Source: Pseudomonas sp. QS1027 (GTDB lineage Bacteria > Pseudomonadota > Gammaproteobacteria > Pseudomonadales > Pseudomonadaceae). Taken from it: 64,000 bases of DNA. Location of the stretch: NCBI RefSeq assembly GCF_002814235.1, contig NZ_PHSU01000014.1, positions 62,001 through 126,000 on the forward strand, read 5' to 3'. Position 1 is the stretch's first letter. Each line of letters begins with the position of its first letter. Below, piece after piece: positions 36,270-45,622 of this stretch. The notes under the pieces were generated by a model. It was given only the letters and a program-made list of their open reading frames with translations, ran no database searches and was not told where the DNA came from. The position numbers were made by a program, and so were the translations under genes.

Positions 36270-37634
36270 ATGACGTCATGGGCAAGGGAGATGGGCAAGG
36301 ATTCCAACAACCGCCAGCTTCCCCGGGTCAAGGGATGGCCGTTGCTGGGCAGTGCCTATGCGCTGATTCGCGACCCGCTGGGTTTTCTCCGGCGGACACG
36401 GGAAACCCATGGCGATGTGTATCGGGTCACGGCGGCCCATATGGACTTCGTGGTCCTGGCCGGGATGGAAGCCAACCGCTTCGTCGCCGACAAGGGCAAG
36501 GACTGCTTCGTTTCCAGTGGCTTCTGGGAAGGCACCCTCAAGGAAATGCAGTGCCCGCATTCGTTCATCGGCGTTGACGGCGATGTCCATCGGTTCCAGC
36601 GCAACCTGATGAAACCGCTGTTTTCCAAGACCGCCTTCAACGAACGTATCCCCGAACTGGCCGATATTTTCAAGGAAACCCTGAGCGTGCGCTACGACTC
36701 CACGCAACGGGTGTCGGAGCTGTTCCGCCACGTGCTGTCCCGGCAGATCGGCGGTTCGCTGCAAGGCTACCAGCCGACGCCGCAGGAAGTGGAGGCGCTG
36801 ATGCGCTACCAGACCACGGCGATGAATGTCTGCTCGCTGAAAAAATGGCCGCGAATGGCGCTGTGGATGCCCGGTTATCGGCAGGCGAAAAAGCAGGTCC
36901 AGGCCCTGGCTGATCGGATCATCGCATCCGAACGGACCCAGGAGCAGGGCCTGGGGTATTTCCAGACGCTCAAGGAGCACGGCCAGGATGTCCATCCCGA
37001 GTGGTTTACCCCGGGTGACATGCGCAACCACGCGATCATTTCCTACCTGGCCGGCATCGATACCGTCGGTGCCACCTTGAGTTTCATGCTTCTGGAGCTG
37101 TTCAAACAGCCCGAGTTGCTGCGCCAGCTCAGGGCCGAGGTGGATGCGGTGTTCAGCCAGGGAATCCCGGATGCCGATGGCCTGGACGGCATGGAAACGC
37201 TGAAGAACTTTATCCGCGAGGTCATGCGGCTCTATCCGACGGCCTACGCGGTACGCCGCACCGCGGCGAGGGACTTTGTCTTCCAGGGCTACAGCATCGA
37301 CAAAGGCCAGGACATCATCCTGTTCACCACCGCCAATCACACCGATCCCGAGTGGTTCAAGGAGCCCTTGCGGTTCGATATCACGCGCTACCAGGCCCCA
37401 CGGATGGAGCATCGGGCCAATGGTGCCTGGGCCCCGTTCGGCCGTGGCGCACATACCTGCATCGGCGCCGGCCTGGCGAATATCCTGCTGTCGCTGAACC
37501 TGGCGTTGTTTCTCTACCACACCGACCTGCGCCCGGCCTGTGACCTGAAATCGATCAAGATGGATTTTTCCAATCCGAGCGCCGGGCTGGATGAGCGCTT
37601 CGCCATTTCATTTTCCCCACGGGGCGCGGCATGA
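36270..37634 (+). CDS. mupO: Cytochrome P450 MupO
   Basis: P450 of 454 residues. The haem-binding loop is FGRGAHTCIG with the Cys ligand, the I-helix motif reads LAGIDTVGATL, and the K-helix ExxR is IREVMRLYP. The proline-rich start (QLPRVKGWPLLGSAYALIRDP) is typical. There is no membrane anchor, so it is soluble and needs external redox partners. Literature as recalled groups mupO with mupU, mupV and macpE in conversion of pseudomonic acid B to A. It would then act on oxygen functionality at or near C8. First gene after the lux-box promoter; stop overlaps mupP (ATGA). Confidence 0.92.
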   Translation: MTSWAREMGKDSNNRQLPRVKGWPLLGSAYALIRDPLGFLRRTRETHGDVYRVTAAHMDFVVLAGMEANRFVADKGKDCFVSSGFWEGTLKEMQCPHSFIGVDGDVHRFQRNLMKPLFSKTAFNERIPELADIFKETLSVRYDSTQRVSELFRHVLSRQIGGSLQGYQPTPQEVEALMRYQTTAMNVCSLKKWPRMALWMPGYRQAKKQVQALADRIIASERTQEQGLGYFQTLKEHGQDVHPEWFTPGDMRNHAIISYLAGIDTVGATLSFMLLELFKQPELLRQLRAEVDAVFSQGIPDADGLDGMETLKNFIREVMRLYPTAYAVRRTAARDFVFQGYSIDKGQDIILFTTANHTDPEWFKEPLRFDITRYQAPRMEHRANGAWAPFGRGAHTCIGAGLANILLSLNLALFLYHTDLRPACDLKSIKMDFSNPSAGLDERFAISFSPRGAA

Positions 37635-38569
37635 GCCTTGAAGCGTTGGTGTCGACACCGAGCTTGTGCCAGATCGCTATCTGCACCGCGGACGCCGCCG
37701 CGAGCATGGGTTTCTACGCGGCGCTGCTGGGGCTGTACGCCAGTGGCAGCTTCGCCGTCCGTGGCACGACCGCTGCCCGTCTGCTGGAACTGGAGCGGGT
37801 GTCGGCGGTGAACCACTGGATGGCGGGGGGCGGCGAATTCTTCCAGTTGGAGCTGTTCGAGTTCAGCGAACCACGACCGTCCTCCCAGGCCGCCACGGAG
37901 CGCACGGGTTATGAGCGGATTTTCGTCGAGGTCGGCGATATCGAGGCCACTTTGCGCCAATTGAAATCCAGCGGCGCTTGCACCTTGGCGACCGACCTGG
38001 AGCGGCCGACCGTCGTTCGCGACCCGGATGGCGTGCTGATCGAACTGGTGGCCGGCGATACCCGCCTGCGCCATGGAAAGGTCGTTGGCGTAAGCCTGGT
38101 GGTCGATGACCTGCCCGATGCCCTGCGTTATTTCCGCCAGGCCCTGGGTTTGCCGCTGTCATCGACGCAGCGGGAGGAAAACGCCTTTGGCAGTGTCCGC
38201 AGCTTTCGCTTCGATGCCGGCGCGCACTGGATCGAGCTGCTGCACCGTCCCGGCGCGGCCGGGGTCAGGCCATTGAACGAACGGGGCCTGATGAATATTG
38301 CCCTGGGGGTCAGGCGGCCCCGGGATTTCAGGGCCATCTACCAACGGGTGTTGAACAACGGTTTTACCTCCAGTACGCCGCCGATTGGTGGCGCACTGTC
38401 CAACGTCGTCTATTTGCGCAGCCGCCAGGGCGTGTCCGTGGAGTTGCTCCAGTTGCCGGCCTGGATGGATGCGATCTGGGGCTTTCGGGCGCCGGGGGCG
38501 CTGGCCCGGCTGGTGCGCTCGGCGATCGGCTGGCTGGTCGGCGGCCGGACCGGGCAAACGCGACGCTAG
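37631..38569 (+). CDS. mupP: Two-domain glyoxalase/VOC-fold protein MupP, function unknown
   Basis: Protein of 312 residues with two tandem vicinal-oxygen-chelate-like halves. The first begins QIAICTADAAASMGFYAALLGLY and ends with VRDPDGVLIELVAGD; the second begins GVSLVVDDLPDALRYFRQALGL and ends YLRSRQGVSVELLQLPAWMD. Metal-ligand-like positions exist (Glu in the IELV, IELL and VELL strands), but I cannot assign a full metal site. The fold includes isomerases, dioxygenases and binding proteins. It is translationally coupled to mupO, which suggests a role with that P450 or its product. Published function is, as far as I recall, unclear. Confidence 0.75.
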   Translation: MSLEALVSTPSLCQIAICTADAAASMGFYAALLGLYASGSFAVRGTTAARLLELERVSAVNHWMAGGGEFFQLELFEFSEPRPSSQAATERTGYERIFVEVGDIEATLRQLKSSGACTLATDLERPTVVRDPDGVLIELVAGDTRLRHGKVVGVSLVVDDLPDALRYFRQALGLPLSSTQREENAFGSVRSFRFDAGAHWIELLHRPGAAGVRPLNERGLMNIALGVRRPRDFRAIYQRVLNNGFTSSTPPIGGALSNVVYLRSRQGVSVELLQLPAWMDAIWGFRAPGALARLVRSAIGWLVGGRTGQTRR

Positions 38570-38616
38570 CGGCGAACTTCGACGGCGCAAAACCACTGAA
38601 CAGGGGTAGGGCAGAC

Positions 38617-39972
38617 ATGGATGCAACGCGCAATTGGGTCAGTGAGCGCCTCGCCTCCTTTGGCGAGCGGATCGCCTTGATCGCCGACGGGCAGCAGTAC
38701 TCGTTCAACCAGATCCTCGAGGCCATGACGAGTTGGGACGATATCCTGCAGCGGCAGGGCATCGGGCGGCACACGGTGATTGTCAACGGTGACTACACGC
38801 CGATCACGATTGGCGCGATGCTGGCCTTGTACCGCCGGGGTGGCGTGGTGGTCCCGCTGAATCGGGCCGACGCCGCCAAGTGCGCCGCCGTGGCACGCTG
38901 CACCAGCGCCAGCTACCTGATCGACACCGAGACTTTCCAGGCACCCCGGGCGCTCAGCGTCAGCGAGCCACTGCATGAACTGGTGCTGGGCCTCTTCGAA
39001 GCCCGGGAAGCCGGCCTGATTCTGTTGAGTTCAGGCAGCAGCGGCGAACCCAAGGCGATCCTGCTCGCCCTGGACCGGTTGTTCGCCAAGTACCGCGACA
39101 TTCAACGTTTCCAGCCACGCACCACGGCGGCGTTCCTGTTGTTCGACCATATCGGTGGTTTCAACACCTTGCTGCACTGCCTGTTGACCGGCGCCACCCT
39201 GGTCCGCCTCGACTCACGGGACCCGGCGCGGATCTGCGCGCAGATCGCCCGGCACCGGATCCAGCTGCTGCCGGCGACTCCGACCTTCCTCAATATGCTG
39301 CTCTGGGGCCGGGTCTACGAACAGTACGACCTCTCCAGTCTCGAACTGGTGACCTACGGCACCGAGACCATGCCCGAATCGACACTGGCCAGCATGGTCA
39401 AGGTCTTCCCCGGGGTGCGCCTGAAGCAGACCTACGGCATGAGCGAGCTGGGCATCCTCGCCACCCGCTCCGAGGCGGACGATTCCCTGTGGATCCAGAT
39501 CGGCGGCGACGGGGTCGAGGTCAAGGTGCTGGACCAGATTCTCTGGGTCAAGGCCCGCACGGCAATGCTCGGCTACCTGAATGCGCCCTCGGTGATCGAT
39601 GCGGACGGCTGGTTGTGCACCGGCGACCTGGTCGAGCGGCGTGGCGACTATTTCCGGATCCTCGGGCGCGGCGAAAACCTGATCAATGTCGGCGGGCTGA
39701 AGGTCCTTCCGGTCGAGGTGGAAAGCCAGTTGCTGCAGCTGGCCTTCATCAAGGATGTCGTCGTCTGGGGCCGTCGCAGCCCGGTCACCGGACAGATCGT
39801 CGCGGCCACGGTGGTGACCGACGCGACGCTCGAGCCCGCCGAGGCCAAACGCCAGATCACCCTCCATTGCCAGCAACGGCTGGATGACTACAAGGTGCCG
39901 CGTCATATCGAATTCGCGACGGGGCAACTGCACAGCGAACGTTTCAAGAAGCTCAAGGTGGCCCAGCAATGA
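38617..39972 (+). CDS. mupQ: Adenylate-forming acyl-CoA/ACP ligase MupQ
   Basis: ANL-superfamily enzyme of 451 residues. The phosphate-binding loop is LILLSSGSSGEPKAI, the A5-like motif is LKQTYGMSELGIL, and A7/A8 read GWLCTGDLVERRGDYFRILGRGENLINVGG. The protein is shorter than typical acyl-CoA synthetases because its N-terminal domain is compact. With mupS, macpD and mmpF it probably forms the unit that activates and loads the starter (3-hydroxypropionate in current models) for the 9-hydroxynonanoic acid side chain. The stop overlaps mupS (ATGA). Confidence 0.87.
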   Translation: MDATRNWVSERLASFGERIALIADGQQYSFNQILEAMTSWDDILQRQGIGRHTVIVNGDYTPITIGAMLALYRRGGVVVPLNRADAAKCAAVARCTSASYLIDTETFQAPRALSVSEPLHELVLGLFEAREAGLILLSSGSSGEPKAILLALDRLFAKYRDIQRFQPRTTAAFLLFDHIGGFNTLLHCLLTGATLVRLDSRDPARICAQIARHRIQLLPATPTFLNMLLWGRVYEQYDLSSLELVTYGTETMPESTLASMVKVFPGVRLKQTYGMSELGILATRSEADDSLWIQIGGDGVEVKVLDQILWVKARTAMLGYLNAPSVIDADGWLCTGDLVERRGDYFRILGRGENLINVGGLKVLPVEVESQLLQLAFIKDVVVWGRRSPVTGQIVAATVVTDATLEPAEAKRQITLHCQQRLDDYKVPRHIEFATGQLHSERFKKLKVAQQ

Positions 39973-40736
39973 CCGACACAGCGCGCGGACTTCATCCGAC
40001 CGGCGAGACCGGTGCGACAAGCAAAGGCACCATCATCGTCAGCGGTGGCAGCCAGGGGCTCGGGCTGACGCTGGTGCAGCGTTTCCTCGACGCCAACTAC
40101 AAGGTGGCGACCTTCAGTCGCCGCCATAACGATGCCGTCGGCTTGTTGCAGGAGCGCGACGACTTCCACTGGCAGTCGGTGGATTGCACCGACTATGCAG
40201 CCCTGAATGCCTTTGTGCAGGGGGTGGAAAAACGCTTCGGCAGCATCGCCGGGCTGGTCAACAACGCCGCCACCGGCAGCCAGGGCATTCTTAGCACGCT
40301 GCTGGTGGCCGACATCGATGCGGCCCTCGATATCAATCTCAAGGGCCAGATCTACCTGACCAAGCTGGTCACGGCAAAACTGCTTAAAGCGGGGGCCGGG
40401 AGCGTGGTCAATGTCTCTTCGATCAATGCCATCCGCGGGCATTCCGGGTTGACCATCTATAGCGCCACCAAGGCCGCCATGGACGGTTTGACCCGCAGCC
40501 TGGCCAAGGAGCTCGGGCCGCGCAACATCCGGGTCAACTCGGTATCGCCGGGCTATTTCGCCAGCGACATGGTCAAGGACCTGAGCCCGGAGACCCTGCG
40601 TCGGATCGAGCGCCGAACACCGCTGGGGCGCCTGGGCACCCAGCAGGAAGTGGCGGACCTGATCGTCTACCTGATGGATCGGGGCACATTCATCACCGGG
40701 CAGAACATTGCGGTCGACGGAGGTTTCACATGTTAG
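39969..40736 (+). CDS. mupS: 3-oxoacyl-ACP reductase-like SDR MupS
   Basis: Classical SDR of 255 residues: TIIVSGGSQGLGLTLV for cofactor binding, LVNNAATGSQG, catalytic Ser in VVNVSSINAIRG, Tyr/Lys in YSATKAAM, and SVSPGYFASDM. It resembles FabG. It overlaps mupQ at its start and macpD by 7 nt at its end, so the three are coupled. It probably reduces 3-oxo groups on MacpD or MmpF-derived intermediates of the fatty acid side chain. Confidence 0.88.
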   Translation: MTDTARGLHPTGETGATSKGTIIVSGGSQGLGLTLVQRFLDANYKVATFSRRHNDAVGLLQERDDFHWQSVDCTDYAALNAFVQGVEKRFGSIAGLVNNAATGSQGILSTLLVADIDAALDINLKGQIYLTKLVTAKLLKAGAGSVVNVSSINAIRGHSGLTIYSATKAAMDGLTRSLAKELGPRNIRVNSVSPGYFASDMVKDLSPETLRRIERRTPLGRLGTQQEVADLIVYLMDRGTFITGQNIAVDGGFTC

Positions 40737-41053
40737 AACAACAGGCACTGGATCAGGTTTTCAACGAAGTCGAGCGGGAAATCGCCCAGATACTCGCGGC
40801 CAAGGGCGGCCCGTTCATCGTGGTCGAGGCCCAGAGCCGCTTCAGCGACCTGGGCATGAGTTCCCTGGAACTGGCGACCCTGGTCAGCACGCTGGAAAGT
40901 CTCTACGACGTCGATCCGTTCGCCAGCGATGTGGCGATCACCAGCATCGTCACCGTGCGCGACCTCTGCCAGGCCTATGCGGGCACGCTGCACCACACGC
41001 TGCGTGGCCAGGACCCGCTCGACGCCGAACTGCTCGAGCTGCGGCGCCTGTGA
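40730..41053 (+). CDS. macpD: Discrete acyl carrier protein MacpD
   Basis: Carrier protein of 107 residues with the modification site in FSDLGMSSLELATLVSTLE; a Ser precedes the modified Ser. It is longer than MacpA or MacpB because of a C-terminal tail (GTLHHTLRGQDPLDAELLE). It overlaps mupS and its stop overlaps the GTG of mmpF (GTGA). Its place between a reductase and a stand-alone KS suggests it carries the growing side-chain acyl group. Confidence 0.85.
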   Translation: MLEQQALDQVFNEVEREIAQILAAKGGPFIVVEAQSRFSDLGMSSLELATLVSTLESLYDVDPFASDVAITSIVTVRDLCQAYAGTLHHTLRGQDPLDAELLELRRL

Positions 41054-43296
41054 ACCGCGCAGCGGATGGCGGCAGGGTGGAGCTGGCGATTGTCGGCCTG
41101 GCCTGTCGTTTTCCCGGTGCCGGCGACCCGCTCGCGTTCTGGCGCAACCTCTGCGCGGGACGGGAGTCGATTGCCGAGCTGGACCCGCGGCGTTTGCGTG
41201 AGGCCGGTGTGAGCGATGCCGTATTCGCCCATCCGGACTACATCCGACGTAGCCCGGTGCTGGAGGACATCGAGTCCTTCGATGCCCGGTTCTTCGGTAT
41301 CCCGGCCCGGGAAGCGCTGCTGCTGGACCCGCAGCACCGGCTATTGCTCGAAGTCGGTTATGCGGCGCTCGAGGATGCTGGCCATGTACGTTCGGCGCAG
41401 CGGGCCATGACCGGGGTCTTCGCCTGTGGCGGTGGGATCACCACCAGCTACCTGCAGCATTTTGGCGCCCGGCTCGATCCCGAGCACCAGGAAACCGCCA
41501 GCCTGGTGCACCTGGGCAATGACAAGGATTTCCTCGCGACCCGGCTGTCGTTCAAGCTCAACCTGACAGGGCCGAGCATGACCGTGCAAACCGCCTGTTC
41601 CAGCTCGCTGGTGGCGCTGCACCTGGCTTGCAATGCCTTGCGCCTGGGGGAAATCGATATCGGCCTGGTGGGCGCCAGCGCCATTCGTATTCCTCATCAT
41701 GTCGGTTATGTGCGCGGCCAGAGCCCGCTGCTATCCCTGGACGGACGCTGTTCGCCGTTTTCCGCCGAGGCCAGCGGCACGGTGTTCGGCAGTGGGGTGG
41801 CGGCGGTGGTGGTGCGGCGCCTGGCCGATGCGCAGCGCGACGGTGATCATGTCTACGCGGTGATCAAGTCGACCCAGGTCAACAACGACGGGGCAATGAA
41901 AATCGGCTACACCGCCTCCAGCGTCCCGGGGCAGGCCAAGGCGATGGTCCGGGCCATGGCCAGCGCCGATACCGATGCGCGGCGGATCAGCTACGTCGAG
42001 TGTCATGGCACGGCGACGAAGATCGGCGACCCGCTGGAGATCAAGGCACTGGAGAAGGCCTTTCGGCTCGACACCGATGACCAGGGTTTTTGTGCCATCG
42101 GCAGCGTGAAGTCCAATATCGGCCATCTCGAACAGGCGGCCGGCCTGGCCAGCCTGATCAAGGTCGCCCTGATGCTCAGGCATGACACCCTGGTGCCGTC
42201 GCTCAACTACCACCAGGCCAATCCGAATATCGATTTCGAGCGCTCGCCGTTCCGGGTCGTGACCGGCACCGCGCCGTGGTCGGCAACCCTTGGGCAACGG
42301 GCGACAGAACCCCGTCTGGCCGCGATCAATTGCCTGGGGATCGGCGGGACCAATGCGTTCAGCATTCTCCAGTCGCCTCCGGATAATCCGGAAGAGGTGT
42401 CAGCCGCCGTCACGGGCCTGCCGGTGTGTCTCTCGGCCAGGACCCGGGAGCAATTGCAGGCCTATCTGCAACGGTTCGCCGACTTCTGCCGCGAACATCC
42501 GGACCTGGACCGGCGGGCCCTGGCCCATACGCTCAACATCAGCCGCGCGCATCATCGGGAACGGCTGGCGGCGGTGCTGGCGCCGGAGATGGACCTGGCA
42601 ACCTTCTTCGAAGAGGCCGTGCGTCGGCTCGCGGACCTGCCGCCGACCTTTACGCCACGGCGCCTGCTGTACGTCTGCGATCAGCCGCTGGCGCTGGACG
42701 AGGTCGCCCTCGGCGCTTTTCTGGCCGCGCCTCGGCATCTCCGGTTGGCCGAGGATTACCGGGCCGCTCTCGAGCGGCTGGCCGGCGCCACGTCCTCTGT
42801 GGCGCTTGAAGCGCAACGACGGGCCCTGGCGTTCGAGGTTGCCCTTTATCAGCAACTACGGCGCTGGGGGCTGGTCTTCGAGCAGGTCGTCGACGTCGGT
42901 TTCGGGCGCTGGGTCCGTCGTTACCTGGAGGCTGAAGCCGCCCTTGAGCAGGCACCGCGAGGATTCGAGACCCTGCTCCAGGCGCTGGCCGCCGCGGGGG
43001 CCGAGCCAGTGCCTGATGCGCTGACCTGGGCACATCCCCAGGCGACCCTGGTGATCAGCCGCCAGGCCGGTGTACCTGCGCACCCGGAGGTCGGGCGCTG
43101 GCTCGCACTGACCGGCGGCCTGTTGTCCTCGGACGATATGGACCGCCTGGTCTGCAAGGTGCTGGAGGCGGGTGTCGAGTTTGATTGGGACAGTTATTAC
43201 AGCGGTTCGCGCCAGCTCAGGCTGTCGTTGCCGACCTATCCCTTTGCCCTGGAACGTCACTGGCCCGATCCGGCCAGTCAGCAGGAGGAACCTTGA
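41050..43296 (+). CDS. mmpF: Stand-alone ketosynthase MmpF with AT-like relic
   Basis: Protein of 748 residues. The KS (about 10-430) has a complete triad: Cys183 in QTACSSSL, His319 in VECHGTATK and the SNIGH His. The rest ends in the usual post-KS LPTYPFALERHW. Between them, about 585-625, a helix resembles the AT nucleophile region (FEVALYQQLRRWG), but the expected GHSxG reads VGFGRW, with no catalytic Ser. I infer a decayed acyltransferase. The start is GTG 41050, overlapping the macpD stop; reading further upstream gives non-conserved sequence. MmpF likely extends the starter in 9-hydroxynonanoate synthesis, with macpD and mupQ/mupS. Confidence 0.88.
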   Translation: MNRAADGGRVELAIVGLACRFPGAGDPLAFWRNLCAGRESIAELDPRRLREAGVSDAVFAHPDYIRRSPVLEDIESFDARFFGIPAREALLLDPQHRLLLEVGYAALEDAGHVRSAQRAMTGVFACGGGITTSYLQHFGARLDPEHQETASLVHLGNDKDFLATRLSFKLNLTGPSMTVQTACSSSLVALHLACNALRLGEIDIGLVGASAIRIPHHVGYVRGQSPLLSLDGRCSPFSAEASGTVFGSGVAAVVVRRLADAQRDGDHVYAVIKSTQVNNDGAMKIGYTASSVPGQAKAMVRAMASADTDARRISYVECHGTATKIGDPLEIKALEKAFRLDTDDQGFCAIGSVKSNIGHLEQAAGLASLIKVALMLRHDTLVPSLNYHQANPNIDFERSPFRVVTGTAPWSATLGQRATEPRLAAINCLGIGGTNAFSILQSPPDNPEEVSAAVTGLPVCLSARTREQLQAYLQRFADFCREHPDLDRRALAHTLNISRAHHRERLAAVLAPEMDLATFFEEAVRRLADLPPTFTPRRLLYVCDQPLALDEVALGAFLAAPRHLRLAEDYRAALERLAGATSSVALEAQRRALAFEVALYQQLRRWGLVFEQVVDVGFGRWVRRYLEAEAALEQAPRGFETLLQALAAAGAEPVPDALTWAHPQATLVISRQAGVPAHPEVGRWLALTGGLLSSDDMDRLVCKVLEAGVEFDWDSYYSGSRQLRLSLPTYPFALERHWPDPASQQEEP

Positions 43297-43539
43297 ATGC
43301 AGATTACCCGCCAGGTGGTCCGGGAGGCGCTGAACCTCGCCCTCGGGCGCGCGGTTGAAGTCGAGCCGGACGTGCCGTTGATCGAGACGCGACTGAAGAT
43401 CAACTCGCTGACGATGCTGGCGTTGTTCGCCCAGCTGGAGCAGGTCGCCGGGGTCCGCGTGAGCCAGCAGGATGCCATTGGCCTGTACGGCTTCAGTATC
43501 GATCAGATCGTCCAGTGGTTTGTCCGACATGAGCGTTGA
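43297..43539 (+). CDS. macpE: Discrete acyl carrier protein MacpE
   Basis: ACP of 80 residues. The modified Ser is in IETRLKINSLTMLALFAQLE, with Asn instead of Asp before it. ATG follows the mmpF stop immediately, with AGGAGG about 7-8 nt upstream. Literature as recalled reports that macpE loss gives pseudomonic acid B, implying that late tailoring occurs on this carrier. MupU, an acyl ligase three genes on, is the candidate for loading the released product onto it. Its end overlaps mupT. Confidence 0.86.
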   Translation: MQITRQVVREALNLALGRAVEVEPDVPLIETRLKINSLTMLALFAQLEQVAGVRVSQQDAIGLYGFSIDQIVQWFVRHER

Positions 43540-43912
43540 GCGGCAAGGGAGTACGCCGGATAGGGATCAGACCGATCAGGGCTATCGGTTCGCCGCCCTG
43601 CGGGAGGCCTTGCGCGAGGGCGAAACCCTGAGCGTCAAGCTCGATGGCCAGGACCTGTTGCTCTGCCAGTACCGCGAGCGGGTCTACGCCTTCGAAAACC
43701 GCTGCCCGCACCAGGGCCGGGCCATGGACGGTGCGTTGATACGGCGTGGGCAGCTGGTCTGCCCCCATCACGGCGCCCGTTTCGATCTCGAGACCGGAGC
43801 GCCTTCGGGTCCCTTGGCCCGCTGTGCACTGAAGGCCTTCGAAGTGCGCCTGATCGCCAGCGATGTGCTGGTCGACAGCCAGCCGAAGGGTGTGACCGAC
43901 AGCGTCCCGTGA
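43529..43912 (+). CDS. mupT: Rieske [2Fe-2S] ferredoxin MupT
   Basis: Ferredoxin of 127 residues. The cluster ligands are visible in NRCPHQGRAMDG (C-x-H) and LVCPHHGARFD (C-x2-H), in the order of Rieske proteins. It is the likely electron donor for the MupW oxygenase encoded four genes on. No reductase gene for it is in the window, so a housekeeping ferredoxin reductase may serve. ATG 43529 overlaps the macpE stop by 11 nt; a longer in-frame start at 43472 would overlap more of macpE with no conserved sequence. Confidence 0.9.
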   Translation: MSVERQGSTPDRDQTDQGYRFAALREALREGETLSVKLDGQDLLLCQYRERVYAFENRCPHQGRAMDGALIRRGQLVCPHHGARFDLETGAPSGPLARCALKAFEVRLIASDVLVDSQPKGVTDSVP

Positions 43913-43976
43913 GGTCCCCCGGTGGGAGCCGTTCCATCAGCAGCGCCGCTTGTCGGCCGGACAAGGAGAAGTTGAG

Positions 43977-45563
43977 ATGCAACAGTCGAACGCGGGTGAT
44001 GAACACAATGTGTGCCGGGAGCTGGGGCGTATCTGCGCTCTGCATGCCGAGCGTACCGCCCTGTATCTGCCGGACCTGGGTGGCGATGCCAGGCTCAGCT
44101 ATGGGCAGTTGGATCGCGCGGTCGGCGCGGCGGCGGCTTTTCTCGCACAGTCGGGCCTCAAGTATGGGGAGCGCTTGCTGGTGTGCCTGGACACTGAAGT
44201 GCATGTCCCGTTGCTGGTCTTTGCCTGTGCCCGGTTGGGGGCGACGGCGGTGGTGGTCGGCAGCCGCCTCAGCCAGGAGGAAATGCACTATGTGTCGGGC
44301 GATGCGGCGCCCTCGATGATCGTCACCAGTAGCGAGTGCCTGGCGTTGTTCGACAGCCCGCCGGCCGCTGGGTGTCCGACTGTTTTCGTGGTGGCCGGGC
44401 CTGGCGAGGAAACGCCGGGGTTGCGGTTGTTTCCGTCGATCGAGGCGCTGTGTGAGGACGCGCGGGAGGTGGTGCCCATCGCGCCGGTCGCCGCCGAGCA
44501 TCCGGTCCTGGTGCTCTACACCTCCGGGACCACCAGCCGGCCCAAGGGTGTGGTGATTTCCCACGCCCATCTGCAATGGGCGGCGCAGAGCAATATCCGC
44601 CAGTTGGGGCTCAGCGAACGGGACGTGACCCTGGTGTTCTTCCCGCTCTGCCATACGATGGCGTTCTCCTATCAATTGCTCTCGTCACTGTTTGCCGGTG
44701 CGGCGGTGGTCCTGCGACGGGTTTTCAACCCGGCCAGGTTCTGGAACGACGCACAGCGTTTCCAATGCACCTGGGCCGCCATCCTGCCCTTCGTCTGTCA
44801 TGCCCTGGCGGCACTCGATGTCCCGGCGCAACACAGCTTTCGCTTCTGGGGGTTTCCGAGTCGCAACCAGGACGTGGAGGCTCGGTTCGGCGTCAGGACG
44901 CTGGGCTGGTGGGGCATGACCGAGCTGTTCGCGCTGGGCTGCGTGACCTCGTCGGCCGAGGGCGCGGATGCCAATTATTCGATCGGCAAGCCGGTGAGCG
45001 GATATCCCTATCGGATGAGCGAGGTGCGTGACGACGCCGGGCCGTTCAAGGCGCGTATCAGCGGCGCCCTGGAGCTGGCCGGCGAGCCCGGCCGGACCTT
45101 GTTCGTCGGTTATCTGAACAAGCCACGGGAGACCCGCGAGGCGTTTACCGAGGATGGCTGGTATATCACCGGCGACCGTTTTTTCCAGAACGACGACCAG
45201 GTGCTGTTCTTCGATGTTCGCCTGAAGGACATCATCAAGGTCGGCGGCGAGAACGTCTCGGCCGCGGAGATCGAGTTCGCCGCCTACGCCAGTGCGGTCA
45301 TCAGCGAAGTCGCGGTGATCTCCAGGCCCGATGCCTTGCTCACGGAGATCCCCGTGTTGTTTGCCGTACTCAATGCCGAGGGGCGTGCGGACCAGGCGCT
45401 GGCCCGGCAACGCATCCTGCTGGCCTGTCATGAACGCCTGGCGGACTTCAAACGCCCCCGTGAGATTGTTTTTCTCGATGATTTTCCCCGTGCCGGTCTG
45501 CGCAAGGTGGCCAAGGGCGAGCTGCGCCAGATGGCCCTGCGGATGGCCAGCGAGCCGGCTTGA
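43977..45563 (+). CDS. mupU: Acyl-CoA/ACP ligase MupU
   Basis: ANL-superfamily enzyme of 528 residues. Motifs: LVLYTSGTTSRPKGVVISHA (phosphate loop), LGWWGMTELFALG, and DGWYITGDRFFQNDDQVLFF followed by DIIKVGGENVSAAEIE. The start has AAGGAG 8 nt upstream. Unlike MupQ it is full-length. With macpE, mupO and mupV it is reported, as I recall, to be needed for pseudomonic acid B to A conversion. The simplest model is re-attachment of a finished chain to MacpE. Confidence 0.88.
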   Translation: MQQSNAGDEHNVCRELGRICALHAERTALYLPDLGGDARLSYGQLDRAVGAAAAFLAQSGLKYGERLLVCLDTEVHVPLLVFACARLGATAVVVGSRLSQEEMHYVSGDAAPSMIVTSSECLALFDSPPAAGCPTVFVVAGPGEETPGLRLFPSIEALCEDAREVVPIAPVAAEHPVLVLYTSGTTSRPKGVVISHAHLQWAAQSNIRQLGLSERDVTLVFFPLCHTMAFSYQLLSSLFAGAAVVLRRVFNPARFWNDAQRFQCTWAAILPFVCHALAALDVPAQHSFRFWGFPSRNQDVEARFGVRTLGWWGMTELFALGCVTSSAEGADANYSIGKPVSGYPYRMSEVRDDAGPFKARISGALELAGEPGRTLFVGYLNKPRETREAFTEDGWYITGDRFFQNDDQVLFFDVRLKDIIKVGGENVSAAEIEFAAYASAVISEVAVISRPDALLTEIPVLFAVLNAEGRADQALARQRILLACHERLADFKRPREIVFLDDFPRAGLRKVAKGELRQMALRMASEPA

Positions 45564-45622
45564 GGATACAAGGACCGGGCTGGGACAGCCGGGTGGAACC
45601 CCACCGTTGCGAGGAACGCGAC

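Noticed and set aside
40708..41049. N-terminal extension of mmpF
   Set aside because: It overlaps macpD entirely in another frame and has no conserved sequence; the KS homology begins just after GTG 41050.
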